Counted from the first letter of the stretch, positions 42,922 to 51,461 are shown. The stretch is DNA of 64,000 bases from Actinomycetes bacterium (GCA_021801235.1 JAJYYG010000007.1:1-64000); one strand, 5' to 3'. Notes: generated by a model not told the origin, from the sequence alone. Numbers and translations: made by a program.

Positions 42922-44331
42922 GTGGGCGATGGTGGAAGGGAAGCCGACGTGGTGGTCGTCGGCGCCGGGTACGCGGGGCTCAGCGCGGCCCGCAACCTGG
43001 TCGATGCCGGGCTCGACGTGGTGGTCCTCGAGGCGCGGGGCCGGGTGGGAGGCCGGGTCTGGTCGGAGACCACGCGGGCCGGAGCCCTGGTCGACCACGG
43101 GGGCCAGTGGATCGGTCCCGGCCAGCACCACCTCCAGGGATGGGCCGACGACCTCGGCGTGACCACGTTCCCCACGTTCGGCGACGGCGCGAACGTCGAG
43201 ATCCGGGAGGGACGGCGCCACCTCTTCACCGGCCTGGTGCCCACCTCGGACCGCGAGGGCAGCGCGGACGCGGTGGCCGCCCTCCTCGAGCTCGACCTGC
43301 TGGCCCACGAGGTTGCTCCCGGGGAGCCGTGGACGCATCCCGACGCCATCGCCCTGGACCGCCGCACGTTGGGCGATTGGGTGGTCTCCGAGGTCGGCTC
43401 GGCCGCCGCGCGCGCCATGATCACGACCGCGACCCTCGGCGTCTTCGGGGCCGAGCCGTGCGAGCTGTCGCTGCTGTACGCCCTGGCCTACGCCCACGGC
43501 GGGGGGAGCATGTCGGCGCTGCTCCGCACGGCGGGCGGCGCCCAGGAGCGTCGGTTCCACGGCGGGGCCCAGCAGATGGCGGTCCGGGTGGCGGAGGCGC
43601 TGGGCGACCGGGTGGTGCTCGACGCCCCGGTCTCCTCCGTCCGGCACGGGCCCGGCCGGGTGTCGGTCACCGCCGATCGCGTCACCCCTGACGGGCACCG
43701 GCGGCCGTGGCGGGTGGACGCGGACCGGGTCGTCGTCGCCATCCCGCCGGCCACCCAGGGGCGGATCGCCTTCGATCCTCCCCTGCCCGGCAGAAGGGAC
43801 CAGCTCGTGCAGCGCTCGCCGATGGGCTCGGTCACCAAGATCCATGCCGTCTACGAGCGGCCTTTCTGGCGCGACGAGGGGCTCTCTGGTCAGGTGGTCG
43901 CCGACACCGGCGCGCTCCGGCTGGTGTTCGACGACTCGCCGGACGACGCCTCGCACGGGGTGCTGATGGGGTTCCTCGCCGGCCATGAGGACCGCATCCT
44001 CGACGGCTCCGGGACGGCCGGGCGCGCGGCGGTCGCCCTGGCCGAGCTGGCGGCCGCCTTCGGGCCGGTGGCCGGTTCCCCGATCGAGGTCGTCGAGCAG
44101 CACTGGTCCGCGGAGCCGTTCACCCGCGGCGGCCCGGTCGCATGCCTGGGCCCCGGCGTCCTGACCGGCTGCGGCCCGGCGCTGCGGGAGCCGGTGGGTC
44201 CGGTCCACTGGGCGGGGACCGAGACGGCGACCGCGTGGAGCGGCTACATCGACGGGGCGATCTCCTCGGGTCTGCGGGCGGCCGACGAGGTCACCGCCGC
44301 CCTCGGCCGCCCGGTGCGACAGGGGGCGTGA
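42922..44331 (+). CDS. flavin-containing amine oxidase
   Basis: About 469 residues. The FAD-binding start is VVVVGAGYAGLSAARNLVDAGLDVVVLEARGRVGGRVWS, with the GG doublet of the family after it, then DHGGQWIGPGQ, and at the end HWAGTETATAWSGYIDGAISSGLRAADEV, the C-terminal FAD contact. Enzymes of this family oxidise amines to aldehydes with release of peroxide and ammonia. I prefer GTG 42922 because a TACGGT -10-like box (42873-42878) overlaps the upstream GTG at 42877, and the intervening codons are simple repeats. It overlaps the SCP2 gene by 4 bp. Confidence 0.9.
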   Translation: MGDGGREADVVVVGAGYAGLSAARNLVDAGLDVVVLEARGRVGGRVWSETTRAGALVDHGGQWIGPGQHHLQGWADDLGVTTFPTFGDGANVEIREGRRHLFTGLVPTSDREGSADAVAALLELDLLAHEVAPGEPWTHPDAIALDRRTLGDWVVSEVGSAAARAMITTATLGVFGAEPCELSLLYALAYAHGGGSMSALLRTAGGAQERRFHGGAQQMAVRVAEALGDRVVLDAPVSSVRHGPGRVSVTADRVTPDGHRRPWRVDADRVVVAIPPATQGRIAFDPPLPGRRDQLVQRSPMGSVTKIHAVYERPFWRDEGLSGQVVADTGALRLVFDDSPDDASHGVLMGFLAGHEDRILDGSGTAGRAAVALAELAAAFGPVAGSPIEVVEQHWSAEPFTRGGPVACLGPGVLTGCGPALREPVGPVHWAGTETATAWSGYIDGAISSGLRAADEVTAALGRPVRQGA

Positions 44332-44696
44332 GCGACGTGGCGACCGCAGACGAGCTCGCCGAGGCCTACGGCGACTGGCGGGGGCGCTGCAACGCGAACC
44401 CGCGCCTGGCGAAGATGCTGCGGGGCTGGGACCGCACGGTCCATCTGGTCACGTCGGACACCGGCGAGGGGTACACCCTGTCGGTCGCCGGCTCGGTGCT
44501 CGGGGAGCTCCGCTCCGGCCTGGTGGGTGCGCCCGACCTGGTGGTGACCGCCACCAGCGAGGACTTCACCGACCTCTTCTGGGGGGACCTGAACCCGTCG
44601 GAGAAGTACCTGAACGGCGAGATCGTCCTCGCCGGCTCCTCCGAGGACGTGATGCGGCTCGACGCCATGTCGATGGTCGCCTTCCTCGACCAGTGA
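44328..44696 (+). CDS. SCP2 sterol-binding-like domain protein
   Basis: A 122-residue protein with the SCP2-fold pattern: NPRLAKMLRGWDRTVHLVTSDTGEGYTLSVAGSVLGELRSG, then PDLVVTATSEDFTDLFWGDLNPSEKYLNGEIVLAGSSEDVMRLDAM. These domains bind lipids or hydrophobic ligands. It follows the amine oxidase with a GTGA overlap and 13 bp separates it from the permease, so the three form an operon. Confidence 0.82.
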   Translation: MSDVATADELAEAYGDWRGRCNANPRLAKMLRGWDRTVHLVTSDTGEGYTLSVAGSVLGELRSGLVGAPDLVVTATSEDFTDLFWGDLNPSEKYLNGEIVLAGSSEDVMRLDAMSMVAFLDQ

Positions 44697-44709
44697 CCGC
44701 CCGGGCCTG

Positions 44710-46179
44710 GTGACCCCGGTGCCCACGGGTGGTGCCGGCCCCGCTCCGCCCCCGGGGGCCGCCGGGCTGCGGCGGGCGATGGGGCTCCGGACCGCGGTGT
44801 CCACCTCGACCGGCCTGGCGTTCGCCGCTCTCCAGTACCTGGCCGCTGCCGGGCTGGTCGCCTACGTCGCCGGGGACTCGGCGTGGATCTCGATCGGGGT
44901 CGCCGGGCTCCTCGCCCTCCTCGCCTGGGGGTTCTTCGGCGAGCTGAACGGGATGTTCCCGACCGCCGCGGCGATCCGGCGCTACATGGGCCAGGCGATG
45001 GACGACCGGGTCGCCCTCTCGATCACGTTCACCTACCTCACGACCATCGTCCTGGTGGTCGCCGCCGACGCCTTCATCGTCGGCGCCGCGCTCACCCACG
45101 TGCTCCATGTGCCGGCCGGTCTGACCACCCTGTGGACCCTGGTGCTCCTCGGACTGGCCGTCGGTTCGAACCTGCGCGGCGTGAAGGTGGCCGGCTGGGT
45201 CCAGGACGTCGCCACCACTCTCGTGCTGACGGTGACGGCCGTAGTCTCGGTGGTGGCGCTGGCCCGCTCGGGGACCCCGCTGCACACGCCGCTCCAGCCG
45301 TTCCACCACCGGTCCGGGACCGACTTCGTCGAGTCGGTCGCCCTCGGGATCTTCCTCTACAGCGCGTTCGAGTGGGTCACGACCAACGCGGAGGAGGTGC
45401 GGGACCCCCGGCACATCCACCGGGCGATGTTCCTCGCGGTCTGCATCCTCTTCGCGGTGTGCGCGGTGATGACCACCGCCATGAGCCACCTGCTCGACCA
45501 CGGACAGCTCACGTCGCCCTATCCCCAGCTCCCCCTGGGCGAGCGGGCGTTCGGCGGGACGGGCGTCTGGCTGATGACCGCGATCACCGCGATCACCGCG
45601 GTCAACACGTTCAACGGGGGGTTCGTCACCGCGTCCCGCTTCCTCTACGCCACGGCCAGGGAGGGGAGCCTCCCACCGGTGCTCGCCCGCCTGAACGACC
45701 GTGCCGTGCCGTGGGTCCCCGTGGTGGCCCTCGGCGTCGCATCGTTCTCCGTGGCGGTGGTGGTCGAGGTGGTCGGCGGCTCCGAGTGGCAGGTGCTGGT
45801 GGCGATGGGCGCCGCCCTGGAGGCGATGATCTACGCCGTGGCCGCGTTCTGCGTCCTGCGGCTCCGGGGACGCCTGGCGGACCACCACCGGCCGTTCCGG
45901 GTTCCCCTGGTCAGGGTGCTGGCGGTCCTCGGCATCGTCGTCTTCGGGTTCCTCGGCGTGGTCGCCTCCGTGTCCGTCTCCAACCGCTTCGACCCGGTGC
46001 CGTTGGTGATCATCCTCGTGCTCGGGGCCGCATCCGGCGTCTACACCGTCCGGGTCGTCCCCCGGCTCCGGGCGGCGGAGCTCGAGCGCCGTGCGGCGGT
46101 CAGGCCCCGACGGAGACCGCCCTCCGGCGGGCGCGGCCCCGGGACCGACGCGGTGGCCGGTCCCGGTCCGGCGCCGTAG
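44710..46179 (+). CDS. APC superfamily amino-acid/amine permease
   Basis: A 489-residue membrane protein with about 12 hydrophobic segments. STSTGLAFAALQYLAAAGLVAYVAG begins TM1, and LALLAWGFFGELNGMFPTAAAIRRYMGQAM is the conserved TM2-TM3 region of APC carriers. EWVTTNAEEVRDPRHIHRAMF matches the TM6-TM7 loop. It would import an amino acid or amine, which fits the amine oxidase upstream. Start GTG 44710. The C-terminal 40 residues are basic and Pro-rich. Confidence 0.9.
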   Translation: MTPVPTGGAGPAPPPGAAGLRRAMGLRTAVSTSTGLAFAALQYLAAAGLVAYVAGDSAWISIGVAGLLALLAWGFFGELNGMFPTAAAIRRYMGQAMDDRVALSITFTYLTTIVLVVAADAFIVGAALTHVLHVPAGLTTLWTLVLLGLAVGSNLRGVKVAGWVQDVATTLVLTVTAVVSVVALARSGTPLHTPLQPFHHRSGTDFVESVALGIFLYSAFEWVTTNAEEVRDPRHIHRAMFLAVCILFAVCAVMTTAMSHLLDHGQLTSPYPQLPLGERAFGGTGVWLMTAITAITAVNTFNGGFVTASRFLYATAREGSLPPVLARLNDRAVPWVPVVALGVASFSVAVVVEVVGGSEWQVLVAMGAALEAMIYAVAAFCVLRLRGRLADHHRPFRVPLVRVLAVLGIVVFGFLGVVASVSVSNRFDPVPLVIILVLGAASGVYTVRVVPRLRAAELERRAAVRPRRRPPSGGRGPGTDAVAGPGPAP

Positions 46180-46182
46180 GAT
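46177..46182 (+). promoter_or_regulatory. -10 box (TAGGAT) of the DtxR-family gene
   Basis: TAGGAT ends seven bases before the ATG at 46190, overlapping the end of the permease gene, with no Shine-Dalgarno. This implies its own leaderless promoter within the APC operon end. Confidence 0.55.
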
Positions 46183-46189
46183 CGGGGCC

Positions 46190-46849
46190 ATGCTCGACCG
46201 ATTCCACCCGCCGGTCGAGGAGTACCTCGAGGCCATCTTCTCCCTCCAGGAGGAGGGCATCCCGGTGATCCAGGCCCGGCTGGCGGAGCGGCTGGACAAG
46301 GCGGCGCCCTCGGTCTCCGAGATGCTGGACCGGCTGGAGGACGACGGGCTCATCGCCCGGAGCGCCCGGCAGATCTCGATGACGCCGGAGGGGGCCGCGC
46401 TGGCGACCGGCGTGGTGCGCAAGCACCGGTTGGCCGAGCGCCTGCTGGTCGACATCATCGGCCTCGACTGGGACAAGGCGCACCTCGAGGCGGGACGGTG
46501 GGAGCACGTGATCTCCGACGAGGTGGAGGACCGGCTGGTGGTCCTGCTCGGGAACCCGACCACCTGCCCGCACGGGAACCCGATCCCGGGGACGGCTCCG
46601 GCCGGCGCCGCCCAGCGGCCGCTTTCCGAGGCCCAGCCCGGCGAGCGCATCAGGCTGGAGCGCATCACCGAGAGCATCGAGCACGACACGGCGTCCCTGA
46701 CCTATCTGCGGGAGCACGGCCTGCAGCCGGGGGTGACGGCCACGGTCGAGGTGCGCGCACCCGACGGCACCCTCACGCTGGCCATGGGGTCGGCCTCCGT
46801 GGCGCTCGGTCCGACGATCGCCCGGCAGCTGTTCATCGCCGCTCCCTGA
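46190..46849 (+). CDS. DtxR/MntR-family metal-dependent regulator
   Basis: A 219-residue protein. The N-terminal winged helix is EEYLEAIFSLQEEGIPVIQARLAERLDKAAPSVSEMLDRLEDDGLI, the dimerisation/metal domain carries KHRLAERLLVDIIGLDWDKAHLEAGRWEHVISDEVEDRLV, and the SH3-like C-terminal domain is ALGPTIARQLF. Ligands H79, E83, H98, E105 and H106 of DtxR are in place, but C102 is Gly and M10 is Glu. The classical iron site is therefore altered, and Mn2+ or another metal is possible. It would repress uptake genes when the metal is bound. The gene has its own -10 box (TAGGAT). Confidence 0.9.
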   Translation: MLDRFHPPVEEYLEAIFSLQEEGIPVIQARLAERLDKAAPSVSEMLDRLEDDGLIARSARQISMTPEGAALATGVVRKHRLAERLLVDIIGLDWDKAHLEAGRWEHVISDEVEDRLVVLLGNPTTCPHGNPIPGTAPAGAAQRPLSEAQPGERIRLERITESIEHDTASLTYLREHGLQPGVTATVEVRAPDGTLTLAMGSASVALGPTIARQLFIAAP

Positions 46850-46927
46850 CCGTGCTGCCCACCGGCCTGACCGGGCGGGGACCGCGGGTGGCCGGCGACG
46901 TGCGGCCCGGCCTGCACGCCGACTCGG

Positions 46928-46954
46928 CGAGCACTCGGTAGGATGGAGTGCCAG
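46928..46954 (+). promoter_or_regulatory. CIRCE element with embedded -10 box, upstream of hrcA
   Basis: AGCACTC (46930-46936), a nine-base spacer and GAGTGC (46946-46951) match the CIRCE operator TTAGCACTC-N9-GAGTGCTAA. A TAGGAT -10 box (46939-46944) fills the spacer, so HrcA bound here would block the promoter. This predicts autorepression of hrcA-dnaJ-rsmE, released by heat shock. The hrcA ATG is about 100 bp downstream. Confidence 0.88.
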
Positions 46955-47054
46955 CGGGACGGGCAGGCCCCGTCGTCGTCCCGCGGAGAGCAGGCCCTGC
47001 ACGGGGCGTGGAGCACGGGGCGTGGAACGACCCCGGGAGGGTCACCCGATCACG

Positions 47055-48119
47055 ATGAAGACCGCTGACGACATGGGAACCGACGGAGGACCGTCCGAGC
47101 CGGAGATCCTGGACGCCCGCAAGGCGGCCATTCTCAACGCGGTGGTGACCGAGTACATCAGCTCGGCCCAGCCGGTCGGATCGCAGCACCTGGTGGACGC
47201 GCCGGGGGTGGCAGTGTCGTCGGCCACGGTACGGTCGGACATGGCCGCCCTCGAACGCGAGGGGTACCTGACCCAGCCCCACACCAGCGCCGGCCGGGTG
47301 CCCACCGACAAGGGGTACCGCTTCTTCGTCGACCACCTCGCCGGCCCTGCCATGCTCGACCCGGTCGGCCGCCAGCAGGTGCGGCGGTTCTTCGCCCACG
47401 CCCACGGCGAGATCGAGTCCATGCTCGAGCGGACCTCGGGGCTCCTGGCCGACCTCACGGACTGCACGGCGATGGTGGTGGGCCCTTCCCACGAGTCGAC
47501 GCCGATCCGGTCGATCCAGCTGGTGGGGCTGGCGCCGCGCGTCGCCCTGCTCGTGGTGGTGCTCGCCGACGGTTCGGTGCGCAAGCAGTCGGTCGAGCTG
47601 GCGGCCGACACCGACGACGAGCGGCTGGCCGAGGCGGCCCGGGTGCTGACCGTCCACTGCCTGGGGCGTCCCGTTGCCCAGGTGGACGGGGAGTGCGGGA
47701 CCACCGGCGACCCGGACACCGACGGGGTGCTGGCGGCGTGCGCCGGCGCCCTCGCCACCCTGGGGTCGGAGGAGGGGGCCGAGCAGCTGTTCGTCGGGGG
47801 GTCCTCCCGGATGGCGGCGGCGTTCGACGCGGTCGACACGGTCCGATCCGTCCTCACCATCCTCGAGCAGCAGCTGGTGGTGGTCACCTTGCTGCGTGAC
47901 GTCTTGGACCGGGGGCTCTCCGTGGCCATCGGCTCCGAGCACGGTGTGGAGCCGTTGGCCTCGTGCGCACTCGTGGTCATGCCGATCTCCGTCGACGGCG
48001 CCGAGGCCGGCACCATCGGACTGCTCGGCCCCACCCGGATGAACTACCCCCAGGCGCTGGCGGCGGCCCGGGTGGTCGGGGACCGCCTGAGCAGCCACCT
48101 CAGTGAGGTCGGCCGATGA
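47055..48119 (+). CDS. hrcA: heat-shock repressor HrcA
   Basis: A 354-residue repressor: KAAILNAVVTEYISSAQPVGSQHLVDAPGVAVSSATVRSDMAALEREGYLTQPHTSAGRVPTDKGYRFFVD is the DNA-binding winged helix, and the GAF-like domain follows to MNYPQALAAARVVGDRLS. HrcA binds CIRCE and is stabilised by GroEL. ATG 47055 is preceded by GGGAGGGTCA; an upstream GTG/ATG extension (47022) is possible. Its stop overlaps dnaJ (ATGA). Confidence 0.96.
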   Translation: MKTADDMGTDGGPSEPEILDARKAAILNAVVTEYISSAQPVGSQHLVDAPGVAVSSATVRSDMAALEREGYLTQPHTSAGRVPTDKGYRFFVDHLAGPAMLDPVGRQQVRRFFAHAHGEIESMLERTSGLLADLTDCTAMVVGPSHESTPIRSIQLVGLAPRVALLVVVLADGSVRKQSVELAADTDDERLAEAARVLTVHCLGRPVAQVDGECGTTGDPDTDGVLAACAGALATLGSEEGAEQLFVGGSSRMAAAFDAVDTVRSVLTILEQQLVVVTLLRDVLDRGLSVAIGSEHGVEPLASCALVVMPISVDGAEAGTIGLLGPTRMNYPQALAAARVVGDRLSSHLSEVGR

Positions 48120-49273
48120 CCGATTCCGACCTCTACGAGCTGCTCGGCGTGGGGCGGGACGCCACCGACGACGAGCTCAAGCGGGCCTACCGGCGCAAGG
48201 CCCGCGAGTTCCACCCCGATGCCAACCAGGGCGACGGGGAGACGGAGGAGCGGTTCAAGGAGATCAGCCTGGCCTACGAGGTCCTGCGCGACCCCGATCG
48301 CCGGTCCCGCTACGACCGGTACGGGGCCCAGGGCGTGTTCGGCCCCGCTGCCGGCCAGGGGGGGCAGCCGGGCGACCCCTTCGCCGGGGGTCTGGGCGAC
48401 CTCTTCGACGCCTTCTTCAACGGCGGCGGGTTCGGGACCGCCGCGGGCTCCGGGGGTGGCCGCGGGCGTCGTTCCGGCCCCACACCCGGTCCCGACGCGG
48501 AGGTGGTGCTCCGGCTCACCTTCCGGGAGGCGGTGTTCGGCGTCCACCGCGAGATCACGGTGCAGACGCCGGTGCACTGTGACACCTGCGAGGGGACCGG
48601 GGCCCGCCCGGGGACCGCGCCGACCCGGTGCCCCGAGTGCCAGGGCACCGGGGAGCTGCGCCGGGTCCGCCAGTCGATCCTCGGACAGGTGATCACGGCG
48701 GTGCCCTGCGGGCGCTGCCAGGGGACCGGTCAGGTGATCGAGTCCCCGTGCACCGTCTGCGGCGGGGACGGCCGTCACAACGAGGAGCGCACCCTCACGG
48801 TCGACGTCCCGGCGGGCGTCGACGACGGGTCGACGCTGCGGCTCTCCGGGCACGGGCCGGCGGGGTTCCGGGGCGGTCCCAACGGGGCCCTCTTCGTGCA
48901 CCTCTCGGTGGAGCCGGACCCGGTGTTCGAGCGCGACGGGGTCGACCTGCACGGTTCGGTCCAGGTGGCGATGACCCAGGCCGCGCTGGGCACGGTGGTC
49001 GCCTTCGACACCCTGGACGGCGAGCGCGACCTGACGCTCGCGCCGGGGACGCAGACCGGAGCGGTGATCCACCTCAAGGGGCTGGGGGTCCCGCGGCTGC
49101 GGGGGCGGGGACGGGGCGACCTGTTCGTGCACGTGGTGGTGGAGACGCCCACGGACCTCGACGATCGCCAGCGCGAGCTGCTCGCCGCTCTGGCCGGGGA
49201 GCGGGGCGAGCACCTCGAGGACGTACCTCACGGCGAGGGGATCTTCTCCAAGCTGCGCTCCGCGCTCGGCTGA
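48116..49273 (+). CDS. dnaJ: chaperone DnaJ (DnaJ2 type)
   Basis: A 385-residue type I J-protein. The J domain has HPD at 33-35 (EFHPDANQGD), then a Gly-rich stretch, four zinc-binding CXXCXGXG repeats (CDTCEGTG, CPECQGTG, CGRCQGTG, CTVCGGDG), and the C-terminal substrate-binding domains. It delivers unfolded proteins to DnaK. ATG 48116 overlaps the hrcA stop (ATGA). It sits next to hrcA rather than dnaK, so it is the second DnaJ common in actinobacteria. Confidence 0.97.
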   Translation: MTDSDLYELLGVGRDATDDELKRAYRRKAREFHPDANQGDGETEERFKEISLAYEVLRDPDRRSRYDRYGAQGVFGPAAGQGGQPGDPFAGGLGDLFDAFFNGGGFGTAAGSGGGRGRRSGPTPGPDAEVVLRLTFREAVFGVHREITVQTPVHCDTCEGTGARPGTAPTRCPECQGTGELRRVRQSILGQVITAVPCGRCQGTGQVIESPCTVCGGDGRHNEERTLTVDVPAGVDDGSTLRLSGHGPAGFRGGPNGALFVHLSVEPDPVFERDGVDLHGSVQVAMTQAALGTVVAFDTLDGERDLTLAPGTQTGAVIHLKGLGVPRLRGRGRGDLFVHVVVETPTDLDDRQRELLAALAGERGEHLEDVPHGEGIFSKLRSALG

Positions 49274-49274
49274 C

Positions 49275-50063
49275 GTGGGGCGCGGGTCGCCACCGGTGGC
49301 CGGCGACGCGGCATCGCCCGACCCCCTGCTGGTCGCAGCGTCCGCCATGGTCTTCGTCGACGAGCCCGGGGCCCCGATCCTCGAGGTGGAGGACCTCCGG
49401 CACCTGCTCGACGTGCTCCGGCTGCGGCCCGGCCAGGCGGTGGTGGCCTCGGACGGCAGGGGTGCGTGGGTACCCTGCCGGGTCGCCGCCTCCGCCGCGG
49501 GCGGCGCCCGGCGCGCCGATCCGTCCACGGTGCTCGAGGTGGTCGGCGAGGTGGTCCGGGTACCGGCGGCGGAGCCGTCCCTGACCGTCGCCTTCGCGCC
49601 GGTCAAGGGCGACCGCCCGGAGTGGGTCGTCCAGAAGCTGACCGAACTGGGCGTCGATCGCATCGTCCCGCTCCGCACCAGCCGGTCGGTGGTCCGCTGG
49701 GACGGGGAGCGCGCCCTCCGGGCGGGGGAGCGGCTCCGGCGGGTCGCCCGGGAGGCCGCGGCGCAGTGCCGTCGGTCGTGGCTACCCGAGATCGCGCCGA
49801 TCTCGTCGGTGGGGGACCTGTCGGCGCTGACGGCGCACGAGGGCCGGTCCGTGGCGCTCGCCCATCCCGGCGGGCCGCGACCGACGCTCCGTACCCCGGT
49901 GATCGCCATCGGGCCCGAGGGCGGGTGGGACGACGACGAGCTCGGCCGGGTGGGACGCACGGTGGGGCTGGGCCCGACGGTCCTGCGCGCCGAGACGGCG
50001 GCACTGATGGCCGGGGCGCTCCTCACCGGGCTCCGTTCCGCGGTCGTCGGACCCCTTGCATAA
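49275..50063 (+). CDS. rsmE: 16S rRNA m3U1498 methyltransferase
   Basis: A 262-residue SPOUT methyltransferase: EVEDLRHLLDVLRLRPGQAVVASDGRG and KGDRPEWVVQKLTELGVDRIVPLRTSRSVVRW, then the SAM-binding knot VIAIGPEGGWDDDELGRVG and LGPTVLRAETAALMAGAL. It methylates uridine 1498 of 16S rRNA. Start GTG 49275 lies two bases after the dnaJ stop. This order (hrcA-dnaJ-rsmE) is widespread. Confidence 0.95.
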   Translation: MGRGSPPVAGDAASPDPLLVAASAMVFVDEPGAPILEVEDLRHLLDVLRLRPGQAVVASDGRGAWVPCRVAASAAGGARRADPSTVLEVVGEVVRVPAAEPSLTVAFAPVKGDRPEWVVQKLTELGVDRIVPLRTSRSVVRWDGERALRAGERLRRVAREAAAQCRRSWLPEIAPISSVGDLSALTAHEGRSVALAHPGGPRPTLRTPVIAIGPEGGWDDDELGRVGRTVGLGPTVLRAETAALMAGALLTGLRSAVVGPLA

Positions 50064-50191
50064 CCACGCTGCGTGGGCGAGACTCGTCGGACGGGAGGGG
50101 GTCCGGCGGTGGCGACTGTGGCCGTCGTCTCGGGTGCCGGGATGGTCCGGTCGCGGTGGGCCGGAGCCTGGGGCGGAAGTGAGGGGTGCGC

Positions 50192-50785
50192 ATGTCGATA
50201 GCGGAGAAGCGGGTCGGAGTCGAGGACGACGACGAGGAGGAGGAGTCCGCCCGGATCGCCTATGCCCGGGCGGTGGGCGGGAGGCTGCGGACCATGCGGA
50301 AGCAGATGCGCCTGTCGCTGCAGGCGGTCGAGGCCATGTCCGAGCACGAGTTCAAGGCGTCCGTGCTGGGAGCGTACGAGCGGGGCGAGCGGGCCATCTC
50401 GGTCCCGCGGCTCCAGCGCCTCGCCCGGCTCTACGACGTGCCGGTCGACCAGCTGCTCCCACCGGACGAGGATGCGACGACCCGGTGGGGCTCCTCGGCG
50501 AGCAGACCCGACGCCGCCCCGATCCGGGCGCGCCGTGCGCTCCAGAGCTCGGCCGGGATGGAGAAGGTCACCATCGACCTCACCAAGCTCCACACGGTCA
50601 GTGGCCCTGAGCGCGACCTCCTGCGACGGTTCCTCTCGATGATCCAGGTGCACCGGCAGGACTTCAACGGGCGGATGATCACGATCCGCGCCGAGGACGT
50701 GCGGGCGATTGCCTGCCTGTTCGGGATCACCCCCGAGGCGATGGGCAAGCGACTCGACGACCTCGGGCTGCTGGTGGCTCCCTGA
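50192..50785 (+). CDS. BldD-like transcriptional regulator with c-di-GMP signature
   Basis: A 197-residue protein. Residues 25-90 form an XRE-type HTH (LRTMRKQMRLSLQAVEAMSEHEFKASVLGAYERGERAISVPRLQRLARLYDVPVDQLL). The C-terminal domain contains VHRQDFNGRMITIRAED, i.e. R155-x-D157 followed after eight residues by R166-x-x-D169, the RxD-x8-RxxD signature that binds c-di-GMP in Streptomyces BldD. BldD represses development genes while c-di-GMP is high. ATG 50192 is preceded at seven bases by GTGAGGGG; a GTG at 50186 is possible. It is followed by the small HTH protein. Confidence 0.9.
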   Translation: MSIAEKRVGVEDDDEEEESARIAYARAVGGRLRTMRKQMRLSLQAVEAMSEHEFKASVLGAYERGERAISVPRLQRLARLYDVPVDQLLPPDEDATTRWGSSASRPDAAPIRARRALQSSAGMEKVTIDLTKLHTVSGPERDLLRRFLSMIQVHRQDFNGRMITIRAEDVRAIACLFGITPEAMGKRLDDLGLLVAP

Positions 50786-50839
50786 CGCTGCGGGCGGCGC
50801 GCCGGAGCGGAGTCCGGAGCGGGTAGAAAGGGGGACATC

Positions 50840-50860
50840 ATGCGAGCGACGGTGCGATGA
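50840..50860 (+). CDS. six-codon upstream ORF (MRATVR) coupled to the HTH gene
   Basis: AAAGGGGGA precedes ATG 50840 by a few bases, and the frame reads M-R-A-T-V-R then TGA at 50858-50860. The stop overlaps the ATG of the next gene (ATGA). The ribosome site belongs to this micro-ORF and there is none for the HTH gene, so the HTH protein would be made by translational coupling. Confidence 0.4.
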   Translation: MRATVR

Positions 50861-51114
50861 CGGAGCCGATCACCTGGCTGAGCACCAAGGAGGCATCCGA
50901 GCAGCTCGGCATCACCCTCCGCAGCCTCTACCGGTTCATCGACGAAGGGGATCTGGTGGCATACAAGTTCGGGAGGGTGATCCGCATCCAACAGGCGGAC
51001 GTCGAGCGCTTCATCCGGAGCAGCCGGATCGAGCCAGGCAGTCTCGAGCATCTGTACCCCGAGATGAAGCGGACCGGTCGCGGCGGCGGGCGCTCTCCCG
51101 GAGGGGCTTCGTGA
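50857..51114 (+). CDS. excisionase-family (MerR-like) helix-turn-helix protein
   Basis: An 85-residue protein with the excisionase/MerR HTH: WLSTKEASEQLGITLRSLYRFIDEGDLVAYKFGRVIRIQQADVERFI, with the typical wing ending in R-I-Q-x-x-D-V. A short basic, Gly-rich tail follows. Such proteins bind DNA at small regulatory sites; target unknown. ATG 50857 overlaps a six-codon upstream ORF. It overlaps the HIT gene by 4 bp (GTGA). Confidence 0.85.
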   Translation: MTEPITWLSTKEASEQLGITLRSLYRFIDEGDLVAYKFGRVIRIQQADVERFIRSSRIEPGSLEHLYPEMKRTGRGGGRSPGGAS

Positions 51115-51461
51115 GCGACTGCCTGTTCTGCGGGATCGTCGCCGGCGAGGTGCCGGCCACGATCGTCCGGTCGGACGAGCGCACGGTCGCGTTCCGTGAC
51201 CTTCACCCGGCGGCGCCCGTCCATGTCCTGGTGGTACCCCGCCGGCACATCGCCGACGCCTCCTCGGTCGACGTCCAGGACGCCGCCGACCTGGCGGCCC
51301 TGTTCGTGGCCGGCAAGGAGGTGGCGGACGCCGAGGCGATCGGATCGTCCGAGCGCGGGTACCGGCTGGTGTGCAATGTCGGTCCGGATTCGGGAAACTC
51401 CGTTCCCCACCTCCACCTGCACGTGCTCGGCGGGCGCAGCCTCGGCTGGCCACCCGGCTGA
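51111..51461 (+). CDS. HIT family nucleotide hydrolase/transferase
   Basis: A 116-residue HIT protein: DCLFCGIVAGEVPATIVRSDERTVAFRDLHPAAPVHVLVVPRRHI, and the active-site triad HLHLHVLGG near the C-terminus. Hint-type enzymes hydrolyse adenosine phosphoramidates. GTG 51111 overlaps the HTH stop (GTGA). A HIT gene immediately before phoH-ybeY is a recurrent actinobacterial order. Confidence 0.93.
   Translation: MSDCLFCGIVAGEVPATIVRSDERTVAFRDLHPAAPVHVLVVPRRHIADASSVDVQDAADLAALFVAGKEVADAEAIGSSERGYRLVCNVGPDSGNSVPHLHLHVLGGRSLGWPPG

Noticed and set aside
42771..43424. Long minus-strand extension of the small unknown protein at 42369-42770
   Set aside because: It is antisense to the amine oxidase gene, whose own motifs are complete in the plus strand.
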